Origin: Hymenobacter canadensis
GTDB taxonomy: Bacteria > Bacteroidota > Bacteroidia > Cytophagales > Hymenobacteraceae
Direction of reading: 5' to 3'
Length of the DNA stretch: 64,000 nt
Assembly: GCF_027359925.1 (NCBI RefSeq)
Contig: NZ_CP114767.1
Coordinates: forward strand, 1,550,001-1,614,000
Shown: in pieces, positions 27,441 through 35,779 of the stretch
Layout: every line of letters begins with the position of its first letter
How positions within the stretch are numbered: position 1 is the first letter of the stretch
Made by a program: the position numbers and the translations under genes
The notes under the pieces: model-generated
Databases searched by the model: none
What the model saw: only the letters and a program-made list of their open reading frames with translations
Told to the model about the DNA's origin: nothing

Positions 27441-28255
27441 TACGCTACGCAATAGTGCTGCTGCTGAGCCTGCTGTTTCGCCCGGTGGCCGCCCAGCCCA
27501 ACTGCCTGATCTACCAGGCTGGCTCGCCGGAGCGGGCAGCGTGTGAGCTTTACCTGCAGGCGCTTGAGCTTCCGCAGGGCTCCATTCAGTCGCAGGTGTA
27601 CTTCGACCGGGTAATAGCTCTATGCCCGACGTTTGCCGAAGCCTACCACGAGAAGTCGGTGCCGTTTCTCAAACGGGGCGACTTTCTGACGTGGAAAAAG
27701 CTGATCGACGAAGCCGTGCGGCTGCAGCCGGACCGCTACCTGGCCGACCGGGGCTGGTGCCGCTTCAAGTTTCTGCGCGACTACCGCGGCGCGCTGGCCG
27801 ACATTACTCGGTTGCAGCAACTCACCCATAACCAACCTAGCCAGTCCGGCGACGGCAACTACGACCTGCGCATCCTGGCGGCGCTGTGCCAGCGCGAGTT
27901 GGGTGACCTGCGCGCCGCCCTCACCACCTTCGACGCCTGCATCGCCGACAATAAAACCCAGGACCGGGTGGGCCTCTACGACTATTTGCATCGGGGCGTC
28001 ACGAAGCTACGGCTGCACGACTACGCCGGAGCTCTTGCCGATTTCAAGCTGCAGCGCGCCGTCAATGGTAAGCTGGCCGAAACCGACTACTACACTGCGC
28101 TTATACTGCGGCAGCAGCACCAGGCCGGGGCGCTGGCGCACATGCAGAGCGCCCGGCAACTATGGCAGCAGGGCTACCGCCTCAACGACCCATACATGAG
28201 CATGCCCGACGAAATATCCCTCCCGGATATCGACCGATTTTTGCAACAGCAGTAG
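27437..28255 (+). CDS. Secreted TPR-like protein
   Basis: 272 aa. The ATG at 27437 overlaps the preceding stop (ATGA) and gives a signal peptide ending at VAA-QP. The body has TPR-like helix pairs: YFDRVIALCPTFAEAYHEKSVPFL, LRILAALCQRELGDLRAALTTF and YLHRGVTKLRLHDYAGALADFK. No enzymatic motif. Together with the upstream coupled gene it forms a two-gene operon of secreted proteins of unknown role; it ends at a symmetric terminator shared with the convergent SDR gene. Confidence 0.68.
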   Translation: MIRYAIVLLLSLLFRPVAAQPNCLIYQAGSPERAACELYLQALELPQGSIQSQVYFDRVIALCPTFAEAYHEKSVPFLKRGDFLTWKKLIDEAVRLQPDRYLADRGWCRFKFLRDYRGALADITRLQQLTHNQPSQSGDGNYDLRILAALCQRELGDLRAALTTFDACIADNKTQDRVGLYDYLHRGVTKLRLHDYAGALADFKLQRAVNGKLAETDYYTALILRQQHQAGALAHMQSARQLWQQGYRLNDPYMSMPDEISLPDIDRFLQQQ

Positions 28256-28270
28256 CGTATCCATTACGCA

Positions 28271-28310
28271 GCAAACGGCCCCGCTGACGTACGTCAGCGG
28301 GGCCATTTGC
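28271..28310. terminator. Symmetric bidirectional terminator
   Basis: GCAAA-C-GGCCCCGCTGACGT pairs with its full complement (one bulged position), almost perfectly palindromic, between two convergent genes. Confidence 0.85.
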
Positions 28311-28325
28311 ATTGCCAGGTGTCAG

Positions 28326-29348
28326 TTACTTGTTTTGGCTGGACTTGCCGCTCAGCCAGGCTGCGGCCGCCACGCCGGCTCCCACCAGCAGGGCCGCTTT
28401 CAGGCCAGTGTTGCCGCGCGTGACGGCCTCGGTGTAGTAGCTGGTTTCGCGGGTGCTGCCGGGGTAGTTGCCGCGCTCCTCCAGCTGGCCCATGGGGCGG
28501 TCGAGGCCGTTCTGCTGCAGCGGGCGCCGGGCGTAGTCGGCCTGCTCCTGCTTGGCGAAGGATTTCTCCATGAACTGGTCGAGCAAAGCGGGCGTCCAGC
28601 GGTTCAGACCGATGAAGGCCCGGCCGCCGCCGCCCACCACCACGTCGCGCTCAGGGTTTTCGGCCGCGTACAGGATGGCGCGGGCCACGGTTTCGGGGGC
28701 GTAGGCAGGCGGCGCGTGCTGGGCTTCGCGCTCCATGTAGTTTTTGGCGTGCAGCGGGTAAGGCGTATCGATGGCCGCGGGCTGAATCAGGGTCACCGAA
28801 ATCGGGGATTCATCCATTTCCAGCTCCATGCGCAGGCCGTCGGTGAAGCCCTTCACGGCGTGCTTGCTGGCCGAGTAGATGGTCTGCAGGATGGCCGTGA
28901 CTTCCGATAGAATGCTGCCCACGTTGATGATGGCGCCGCCCTTGCCTTTCATGTGCTTGGCGGCTTCCAGCGAGCCATTTACCAGGCCCCAGAAGTTCAC
29001 GTCGAACAGGCGGCGCATGTCTTCTACCGGCACCTGCTCCAGCTTACCGTAGATGCTCACGCCGGCGTTATTGATCCAAGTATCGTAGCCGCCGTAGCGG
29101 CTGGCGGCCTCCCGGGCCAGGCGCTGCACGTCTTCGGGCTTGCTCACGTCGGCCACCACGTAATCGGCGTGGCCGCCGGCCTGCCGGATTTCGCTGGTGA
29201 GCTGACGCAGGGCGTCTTCGCTGCGGGCCGCCAGAATCAGGCGGGCGCCGGCTTTGGCGGCCATGCGGGCCGTCACGAGGCCGATACCGGACGAAGCGCC
29301 GGTGATGACGATGGTTTGCTGGGAGAGTTTCTTGAGTTTAACCGACAT
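28326..29348 (-). CDS. SDR-family oxidoreductase with C-terminal membrane tail
   Basis: 340 aa. Rossmann cofactor motif TGASSGIG (about residues 16-23), NNAG in DTWINNAGVS, catalytic Ser in GSIL and the YxxxK of YSASKHA define a classical short-chain dehydrogenase/reductase. Such proteins use NAD(P)(H) on alcohols or ketones; the substrate is not evident. Beyond the usual 250 residues there is an extension of about 90, ending in a hydrophobic segment (LKAALLVGAGVAAAAWL) that may anchor the enzyme to the inner membrane. ATG at 29348 (MSVKLKK) is used instead of 29363. Single gene, convergent with the secreted TPR gene. Confidence 0.87.
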   Translation of the reverse strand: MSVKLKKLSQQTIVITGASSGIGLVTARMAAKAGARLILAARSEDALRQLTSEIRQAGGHADYVVADVSKPEDVQRLAREAASRYGGYDTWINNAGVSIYGKLEQVPVEDMRRLFDVNFWGLVNGSLEAAKHMKGKGGAIINVGSILSEVTAILQTIYSASKHAVKGFTDGLRMELEMDESPISVTLIQPAAIDTPYPLHAKNYMEREAQHAPPAYAPETVARAILYAAENPERDVVVGGGGRAFIGLNRWTPALLDQFMEKSFAKQEQADYARRPLQQNGLDRPMGQLEERGNYPGSTRETSYYTEAVTRGNTGLKAALLVGAGVAAAAWLSGKSSQNK

Positions 29349-29482
29349 AGTGAGGGTGGGCAAAGTGGAAAGTGTAGCATAGCGGGTGGCCCATGGCCAG
29401 CCCCCTTAGGCATACGCGCCCGGCGGCCGGGCGTTATGTTGAGCTTGGCGCCGCCGGGCCGGCGGCGCGTGCTTTTCCGGTT

Positions 29483-29490
29483 TACCTTTG
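29483..29490 (+). promoter_or_regulatory. TAnnTTTG promoter of rsmE
   Basis: TACCTTTG ends four bases (CCCC) before the ATG at 29495, predicting a leaderless mRNA. Confidence 0.75.
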
Positions 29491-29494
29491 CCCC

Positions 29495-30211
29495 ATGCCG
29501 CACACTTTCTTCGCTCCCGACCTCTCCGGCCTCACCTACACGCTTCCCGAAGACGAAAGCAAGCACGCCGTGCGGGTGCTGCGCCTGAGCGCCCCCGACC
29601 CCGTGGTGCTGGTAGATGGCCGCGGCGGCGTGTTTCAGGCTGAAGTGGCCGACGCCAACCCGAAGCGCTGCCAGCTGCGCATCACCCACGAAGCGCAGGT
29701 GCCGCGCCGCCCCTATTTCGTGCACGTGGCCGTGGCGCCCACCAAAAACCTCGACCGGATGGAATGGCTGGTGGAAAAAGCGGTGGAAATCGGCGTCGAC
29801 CGGCTCACGTTTCTGCGCTGCGCCCGCTCCGAGCGGCGCGAGCTGAAGCTGGAGCGCCTGCACAAAATAGCCGTCAGCGCCCTCAAGCAGTCGGGCCAGG
29901 CGTGGCTGCCGCAGCTGGATGAGCTGACGGACTTCGCCGATTTCCTGCCCACCATCGACGGCGCCACCAGCTTCATCGGCCACCTCGAGGAAGGCGACCG
30001 GACGCCACTGGCCCGCGTGGCGGCGGCCGGGGCCGGCTGCTGCGTGCTCATCGGGCCCGAAGGCGACTTCACGCCCCAGGAAATTGCCGCCGCCTTTGCC
30101 CGCGGTATCCGGCCCGTGACGCTGGGCGCCTCCCGCCTGCGCACCGAAACGGCCGCGTTGACCGCTGTGCACACGGTGCACGTGGCGCGGGAGTTGGCCG
30201 AAAACCGCTAA
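29495..30211 (+). CDS. rsmE: 16S rRNA m3U1498 methyltransferase RsmE
   Basis: 238 aa. RsmE is a SPOUT-class enzyme that methylates N3 of U1498 in 16S rRNA with S-adenosylmethionine. The trefoil-knot signatures are near the C terminus: LIGPEGDFTPQE and VTLGASRLRTETAALTAV (the LGxxxLRTETA cofactor loop); the N-terminal PUA-like part contains SKHAVRVLR and AVAPTKNLDRMEWLVEKAVEIGV follows. ATG at 29495 is placed by the promoter just upstream; the longer frame from 29393 runs through it. It is followed at 70 bases by the DUF4159 gene. Confidence 0.94.
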   Translation: MPHTFFAPDLSGLTYTLPEDESKHAVRVLRLSAPDPVVLVDGRGGVFQAEVADANPKRCQLRITHEAQVPRRPYFVHVAVAPTKNLDRMEWLVEKAVEIGVDRLTFLRCARSERRELKLERLHKIAVSALKQSGQAWLPQLDELTDFADFLPTIDGATSFIGHLEEGDRTPLARVAAAGAGCCVLIGPEGDFTPQEIAAAFARGIRPVTLGASRLRTETAALTAVHTVHVARELAENR

Positions 30212-30280
30212 GTTGAACGCCTGCCGCTCTCTTCTGCGTTTCTCTCTGCACACCGCTGCCTCCATTTTTCTCGTCCGCAT

Positions 30281-30952
30281 ATGCTGAAGACCCTCTGCCT
30301 GGCCGTTACGTTTCTGCTGCTGCTCACGGCCGCTGCGCCGCCCGCCGCGGCTCCCAGCTTCCGCATTGCCAAGCTGCACTACGGTGGCGGCGGCGACTGG
30401 TACGCCAACAAAACCAGTCTGCCCAACCTCATCCGCTTCTGCAACCAGACGCTCAGCACCAACATGGCCCCCGACGAGGCTACCGTGGAGCTGGACTCGC
30501 CGGAGCTGCTCAGCTACCCGTTCGTGCACATGACCGGCCACGGCAACGTGCTGTTTTCCGATGCTGAGGCCAAAAACCTGCGCCGCTACCTGATGGGCGG
30601 CGGCTTCCTGCACATCGACGACAACTACGGCCTCGACAAGTTCATTCGGCCCGAGATGAAAAAGGTATTTCCGGAGCTGGAGTTCGTGGAGCTGCCCTTC
30701 TCCCACCCCATCTACCACCAGAAGTTCCAGTTTCCCAGAGGCTTGCCCAAAGTACACGAGCACGACGGCAAGCGGCCCCAGGGTTTCGGCCTGCTCTACA
30801 AGGGCCGGCTGGTGTGCTTCTACAGCTTTGAGTGCGACTTGGGCAACGGCTGGGAAGACCTGGGCACCTATCCCGAAGACACCCCCGCCACCCACGAGGC
30901 CGCGCTGAAAATGGGCGCCAACCTGGTGAGCTACGCCCTGACGCAGGACTAA
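30281..30952 (+). CDS. DUF4159-domain secreted protein
   Basis: 223 aa. N-terminal signal peptide (cleavage near PAA-AP). The mature protein is nearly all DUF4159: FRIAKLHYGGGGDWYANKTSLPNL, VHMTGHGNVLFSDAEAKNLRRYLMGGGFLHIDDNYG and a C-terminal half with FSHPIYHQKF and HEHDGKRPQGFG. The domain resembles a class-I glutamine-amidotransferase-like fold (ThuA-like) without a catalytic triad that I can name. It often accompanies MoxR/BatA-type regulatory genes in other genomes; here it only follows rsmE. Function unknown. Confidence 0.82.
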   Translation: MLKTLCLAVTFLLLLTAAAPPAAAPSFRIAKLHYGGGGDWYANKTSLPNLIRFCNQTLSTNMAPDEATVELDSPELLSYPFVHMTGHGNVLFSDAEAKNLRRYLMGGGFLHIDDNYGLDKFIRPEMKKVFPELEFVELPFSHPIYHQKFQFPRGLPKVHEHDGKRPQGFGLLYKGRLVCFYSFECDLGNGWEDLGTYPEDTPATHEAALKMGANLVSYALTQD

Positions 30953-31091
30953 GCCTTGCCGCGCAGTTCTGCTTTGGCTTCTGCTGGCAGCGGGCCGGAC
31001 GCCCGGGCTTGCCGGGCCGCATTTTTTCGGCAGAGCGCGGCACCTCGGGCAGCTTTGCCGTAGTTTTAGTGTTTAAATTCCGACTTGCTGT

Positions 31092-31670
31092 ATGCCGCCT
31101 GCTTTGCAAGCGCCAGGGATTTTGTCCCGGCTGCGCACCGAAACCCGCCCCTACCACGATACCGTCGAACAGAATCCGTTCAACCAGGCGCTGACCGCTG
31201 GCACCATCACGGCTTCCGACACGGCGCAGTTTCTGGCCCGCATGTACGGCATTGTTGCGCCCTATGAGGCCCGGATGCAGCAGCAGGCCACCGACTTTGG
31301 CCCCGAGTGGCAACTCGAGCAACGCTACCGCGGCCACCTGATTCTGGCAGACCTGACCCGGCTGGGCTACCCCGGCACGCCGCCACTATGCCCGGCCATG
31401 CCACCGCTCGAAACCCGCGCCCAGCTGCTGGGCGCGATGTACGTGCTGGAAGGCTCGACGCTGGGCGGGCAGGTAATTGCCCGCCAGCTGGCCGCCGCCG
31501 GCATCGAAGGCCGCACCTTTTTTGCCGGCCGGGCCGAACGCACGGGCCCACTCTGGAAGCAGTTTACGCAGCTGCTGGAAGCCGCCGCGGCCACCGAAGA
31601 CGCTAATGCCATGGTGACTTCGGCCATTCTCACGTTCCAAACCCTTGCCGCATGGCTCACTCAGGAGTAA
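31092..31670 (+). CDS. bphO: Biliverdin-producing heme oxygenase (BphO type)
   Basis: 192 aa. The enzyme opens haem to biliverdin IX-alpha, CO and iron. The proximal haem ligand is the His of LRTETRPYHDTVEQNPFN; the distal helix glycines lie in LLGAMYVLEGSTLGGQVIARQL, which is the characteristic GS-x-LGG motif. The length fits bacterial HmuO/BphO proteins. The stop codon lies 19 bases inside the phytochrome gene, so the two are translationally coupled and the product is evidently the chromophore source for the phytochrome. ATG at 31092 gives the expected N terminus. Confidence 0.9.
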   Translation: MPPALQAPGILSRLRTETRPYHDTVEQNPFNQALTAGTITASDTAQFLARMYGIVAPYEARMQQQATDFGPEWQLEQRYRGHLILADLTRLGYPGTPPLCPAMPPLETRAQLLGAMYVLEGSTLGGQVIARQLAAAGIEGRTFFAGRAERTGPLWKQFTQLLEAAAATEDANAMVTSAILTFQTLAAWLTQE

Positions 31671-33973
31671 CCCTGACCGACGAAACCCTGCTCGGCCAAC
31701 CCATCACGCTCAACAACTGCGACCGGGAGCCCATCCACATTCCCGGCCTGATTCAGCCCTACGGCTTTTTGCTGTGTCTCGATGAGCAGACCAGGTTGGT
31801 GGTGCAGGCCAGCGCCAACACCAAAAGCCTGCTGGGGCACTCGCCCGAAGACCTGCTCGGCGGCGGCCTGGGCCAGCTCATGGAGCCCGAGCAGCTGCTG
31901 GAGGTCGAGCGCCTCTGGCCTACCGTCACCGAGCAGAGCCGCCTGCTGGGCGTGCGCCTCGAACGGGTGCGGAACCGCCCGTACTACAAGCTGGTACTGC
32001 ACCGCTACGACGGCCTGCTGTGGGTGGAGGGCGAGCCCGTGGCCGGCAACACCGTCAGCGCCTTCGACCTGCCCTCGCTCAACCTGACCTTGGGCCGCCT
32101 GCTGAGCGCCACTACCACCTTGGAAATGTGCCAGGTGGCCGTGGAGCAGGTGCGCACCCTCACCGGCTTCGACCGTGTGGCCGTGTACCGCTTCGCCCCC
32201 GACGACAGCGGCGAGGTGGTGGCCGAGGCCGTGCACGAAGACCTGGCCCCCTGGCTGGGCATGCACTACCCGGCCACCGACATTCCGAAACAGGCCCGGG
32301 CCATGTACCTCAAAAACTGGCTGCGCTTCGTTGCCGATGCCCGCTACACGCCCGTGCCCCTGGTGCCCGCCGTGCGCCCCGGCGCCCCCCGCCCGCCCGA
32401 CATGACGTACTCTGTGCTGCGCAGCGTGTCGCCCATTCACCTGCAGTACCTGCACAACCTGGGCTCGGCGGCCACCATGACCATCTCCCTCATTGAGGAC
32501 GGCCAGCTGTGGGGCATGATAACCTGCCACCACCAGACGCCGCGCCTTGTGAGCTACGAACTGCGCGACCTGTGCCAGTTCCTGGGCAAAACCATGTCGG
32601 CCCTGCTCAAAACCAAGCAGCAATACGACGAGCTGGCCTATCGCCAGCACATCACCCAAACCCAGACGCGTCTGTTCGAGCTGGTGAGCACCCAGCCCAA
32701 CTTTGTGGATGGCCTGCACCGCTTCTCGCCCACCCTGCGCGACGTGTTCCAGACCGGCGGGGTGGCCGTCTGCATCGAAGGCGAGATATTCACCGTCGGC
32801 AACACGCCCACAACCGAGCAGATTGCCGGGCTGATGGCGTGGCTCGACGAGCACATGAAGGGTGATGAATTCCACACCGATTCCTACTCGCGCCTCAACC
32901 CGGCCGGCTTGGTCCTGCGGGCCACGGCCAGCGGTCTGCTCGCCATTCGGCTGGCCGAGGGGCCCGGCGACTACATCATCTGGTTTCGGCCCGAGGTGAT
33001 TCAGACCGTGACTTGGGCCGGGCGCGACGACAAAGTGCCGGCCATCGTCGATGGTGAAGTGTTCCTATCGCCCCGCCAGTCGTTCGAGGCCTGGAAGGAA
33101 ACCGTGGAAAACTCGGCCCTGCCCTGGCTGCCCATGGAGCTGGAGGCGGCCCACGAAATCCGCCTCTACATCGCCGACCTGCGGCTGAAGATGTTCAACG
33201 AAGCCGTGAGCAAGGCGCGGGCGCTGGCCTCGCTCAACGAAGACCTCGAGCGCAGCAACGACGAGCTCGACTCGTTCGCCTACGTGGCCTCGCACGACCT
33301 GAAGGAGCCCCTGCGCGGCATTCACAACTACTCGTTGTTTTTGCTGGAAGACTACGCCGACAAGCTCGACGAGGACGGCGTACACAAGCTGCAGACCCTG
33401 GTGCGCCTGAGCCAGCGCATGGAAGCCCTGATTGAGTCGCTGCTGCAGATTTCGCGCGTGGGCCGTCTGGAGCTGGCCCGTAAGCCCGTGGACCTGAACG
33501 AGGCGCTGGCCGACGTGCTGGAGCTGCTGGCCCCGCGCCTGGAGCAAACCGGCACCCACGTGCGGATGCCCGAGCCGCTGCCCACCGTGCTGGGCGACGT
33601 GGTGCGCCTGCGCGAAGTGTTGGCTAATTTGCTCACCAACGCCATGCGCTACAACGACCGGCCGGAAAAACACGTAGAGGTAGGCTTTCTCCAACCTGAT
33701 TCCCCTCTTCCCAAAATCCATATCGACCCGGCGGCTTATCACACCATCTACGTTCGCGACAACGGCATCGGCATTGCGCCCCGCCACCACGAGGCCATCT
33801 TCCGGATTTTTAAGAGGCTGCACAGCCAGGAAAAATACGGCGGTGGCACCGGGGCCGGTCTGGCCATCGTGAAAAAGATGATTGAAAAGCACGGTGGCAC
33901 CCTGTGGGTCGAATCGGAGCTCGGGGAAGGTGCCACCTTCTATTTTACCATTCCTAAGGCTGATCCCGTCTGA
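31652..33973 (+). CDS. bphP: Bacteriophytochrome histidine kinase
   Basis: 773 aa, soluble. Photoreceptor that binds biliverdin and switches between red and far-red forms. Domains in order: PAS (about 20-125), GAF (about 145-310), PHY (about 320-510), HisKA and HATPase_c (about 530-770). Cys23 in NNCDREPIHIPG is the thioether-forming residue; the GAF motif HYPATDIPKQAR (usually PASDIP) provides the conserved Asp; the PHY tongue shows WFRPE and LSPRQSFEAWKE. The H box is ASHDLKEPLRG, followed by N and G boxes (LLTNAMRYN, DNGIGI, GGTGAGLAIV). The gene overlaps the heme oxygenase upstream and, by one base, the response regulator downstream (TGATG). Confidence 0.95.
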   Translation: MAHSGVTLTDETLLGQPITLNNCDREPIHIPGLIQPYGFLLCLDEQTRLVVQASANTKSLLGHSPEDLLGGGLGQLMEPEQLLEVERLWPTVTEQSRLLGVRLERVRNRPYYKLVLHRYDGLLWVEGEPVAGNTVSAFDLPSLNLTLGRLLSATTTLEMCQVAVEQVRTLTGFDRVAVYRFAPDDSGEVVAEAVHEDLAPWLGMHYPATDIPKQARAMYLKNWLRFVADARYTPVPLVPAVRPGAPRPPDMTYSVLRSVSPIHLQYLHNLGSAATMTISLIEDGQLWGMITCHHQTPRLVSYELRDLCQFLGKTMSALLKTKQQYDELAYRQHITQTQTRLFELVSTQPNFVDGLHRFSPTLRDVFQTGGVAVCIEGEIFTVGNTPTTEQIAGLMAWLDEHMKGDEFHTDSYSRLNPAGLVLRATASGLLAIRLAEGPGDYIIWFRPEVIQTVTWAGRDDKVPAIVDGEVFLSPRQSFEAWKETVENSALPWLPMELEAAHEIRLYIADLRLKMFNEAVSKARALASLNEDLERSNDELDSFAYVASHDLKEPLRGIHNYSLFLLEDYADKLDEDGVHKLQTLVRLSQRMEALIESLLQISRVGRLELARKPVDLNEALADVLELLAPRLEQTGTHVRMPEPLPTVLGDVVRLREVLANLLTNAMRYNDRPEKHVEVGFLQPDSPLPKIHIDPAAYHTIYVRDNGIGIAPRHHEAIFRIFKRLHSQEKYGGGTGAGLAIVKKMIEKHGGTLWVESELGEGATFYFTIPKADPV

Positions 33974-34413
33974 TGTCCACCCTCAAACCCGTACTCGTCG
34001 TTGAAGACAGCGCCGAAGATTTTATGGCCCTCGGCCGGGCCTTCCGCAAACACTCGCTGCAGCACCCTGTGCTGCGCTGCGAAGACGGCGACCAGGCCCT
34101 CGAGTACCTGCAGGGCTACGGCAAGCGCCCGGAGTGGCCCCTCACCCTGCCCGCCATCGTGCTGCTCGACCTGAACATGCCCGGCACCGACGGCCGCACC
34201 GTGCTCGACACCCTGAAGCAGGACCCGCAGCTGGCCAGCATCCCGGTCATCATTTTCACCACGTCTTCCAACAGCAAGGATATCGAGGAATGCTACCGCC
34301 TTGGGGCCAACAGCTACATGACCAAGCCGGTGAACTACCCCCGGCTAGAGGAAAAAGTACAGCTCATCGTCAAATACTGGCTGGAAAACACGGAGCTTCC
34401 GGCGCTTAACTAG
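33973..34413 (+). CDS. Single-domain response regulator (Rcp1-like)
   Basis: 146 aa, a lone receiver domain of the phytochrome-associated Rcp1 type with a slightly extended C terminus. Phospho-acceptor Asp66 lies in VLLDLNMPGTDG; the acidic pocket is VVEDSAED, the switch Thr is in IIFTTSS, and Lys in YMTKPVNY. No output domain, so it should act by protein contact or pass phosphate onward. Its ATG overlaps the phytochrome stop, making it the obvious cognate receiver. Confidence 0.93.
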   Translation: MSTLKPVLVVEDSAEDFMALGRAFRKHSLQHPVLRCEDGDQALEYLQGYGKRPEWPLTLPAIVLLDLNMPGTDGRTVLDTLKQDPQLASIPVIIFTTSSNSKDIEECYRLGANSYMTKPVNYPRLEEKVQLIVKYWLENTELPALN

Positions 34414-34422
34414 GGTACCTGC

Positions 34423-35667
34423 GTGAAGACACTGCTGATCATCGACGACAATGCCGAGGACCGCCTCCTCTACCGCCGTCTGCTACGCCCGCAGGAAGGC
34501 CAGGAGCGTCTCGACATTCACGAAGCCTCGGATGGTGAGCAGGGTCTGGCCCGGTTTCGCGAGCTGCACCCCGACTGCGTGCTGCTCGACTACAACCTAC
34601 CCGATACCGACGGGCTGAGCATGCTTGCGCAGATGCAGCAGGAAACACCACTCGATACGCTGTGTGTGGTGATGATTACTGGTGGCGGGAATGAGCAATT
34701 GGCCGTGCGCGCCCTCCGCACCGGTGCCCTCGACTACCTAGTGAAAGGGCAGTTCGACCACGACCTGCTGGACCGGACCGTGCGCCACGCCATTGAAAAA
34801 AACGAGTGGCGGCAGTACCAGAACCGCTACCATGCCGAAATGCAGACCATCAACCGCCAGCTGCGCGACTCGTTGGCGGAGCTGACCCACACGCGGCAGG
34901 CCCTGCACAACAAAAACACCGAGCTGATGGCCGCCAACGACCAGGTGACGGCCCGCAACCAGCAGCTGGCCCGCAGCAACCAGGATCTGGACAACTTCGT
35001 GTACGCCGCCAGCCACGACCTCAAGCAGCCCGTCAACAACCTGCAGGGGCTGTTTGAGGAACTGCGGTGCACCATGCTGGTGCAGGAACCGGATACGGCC
35101 ACCATCATGCGTCTGTTTGAAGAGTCGCTGCAAAGCCTCTCCACTACCATCAACGATCTGGCGGCCGTGGTGCAGGAGCAGCGACCGGCCAGCCAGCCCC
35201 CAAGCGAGCCGATAGATCTGGCCGAGCTTGCCACGGACGTTATGCAGGCGCTACGCCCACAGATTCTGGCCACCCACGCGCACATCAATACCAATTTTTC
35301 CGGGCTGTCGCAGCTGCAGTATGTTCGCGTCAATCTGCGTACCATTTTGCTCAATCTCCTGGGCAACGCACTGAAATACCGCCACCCCGGCCGGCGGCCC
35401 CACATCCAGCTACGTGCCTATGCCGCCGCCGGGCAGCCGGTGCTGGAAGTGCAGGACAACGGCCTGGGCATCAACATTGAGCGCCACGGGACAGAGCTAT
35501 TCCAGCTGTTCCGCCGCTTCCATCCCCAGGCTGGCGACGGCACCGGCGTTGGGCTGTTTCTGGTCAACCGCCTGGTGCAGGGCCCCGGGGGCCACATCGA
35601 AGTGGAGAGCAAGGAAGACCACGGCACCACGTTTCGGCTATTCCTGCAAGCTGGCAGCCATACGTAG
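34423..35667 (+). CDS. Receiver-first sensor kinase (REC - coiled coil - HisKA - HATPase)
   Basis: 414 aa. Begins with a receiver (IIDDNAEDR, phospho-acceptor Asp56 in VLLDYNLPDTDG, Lys in YLVKGQFD), continues with a coiled coil of about 80 residues, and ends in a kinase core with H box AASHDLKQPVNNL, N box LLGNALKYRH, and G boxes DNGLGI and GDGTGVGLFLV. The order is opposite to ordinary hybrid kinases: the receiver is the input. The start is GTG at 34423, nine bases after the response-regulator stop, so it belongs to the phytochrome operon. Inferred role: it takes phosphate from the phytochrome and signals to an output elsewhere. Confidence 0.88.
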   Translation: MKTLLIIDDNAEDRLLYRRLLRPQEGQERLDIHEASDGEQGLARFRELHPDCVLLDYNLPDTDGLSMLAQMQQETPLDTLCVVMITGGGNEQLAVRALRTGALDYLVKGQFDHDLLDRTVRHAIEKNEWRQYQNRYHAEMQTINRQLRDSLAELTHTRQALHNKNTELMAANDQVTARNQQLARSNQDLDNFVYAASHDLKQPVNNLQGLFEELRCTMLVQEPDTATIMRLFEESLQSLSTTINDLAAVVQEQRPASQPPSEPIDLAELATDVMQALRPQILATHAHINTNFSGLSQLQYVRVNLRTILLNLLGNALKYRHPGRRPHIQLRAYAAAGQPVLEVQDNGLGINIERHGTELFQLFRRFHPQAGDGTGVGLFLVNRLVQGPGGHIEVESKEDHGTTFRLFLQAGSHT

Positions 35668-35779
35668 CCGCCCAGCGCCCTTCACTGGCTGGCTGAAGCT
35701 GTTGTCGTTAAGCTATATGACATGCGCCATAAGCAGCCAAGCGGATGCATAAGACACTCAATTAAAAATAGTTAAGTGG

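Noticed and set aside
29273-30895. 540-codon minus-strand open frame across rsmE and the DUF4159 gene
   Set aside because: Both genes on the plus strand have clear family motifs; the antisense reading has none.
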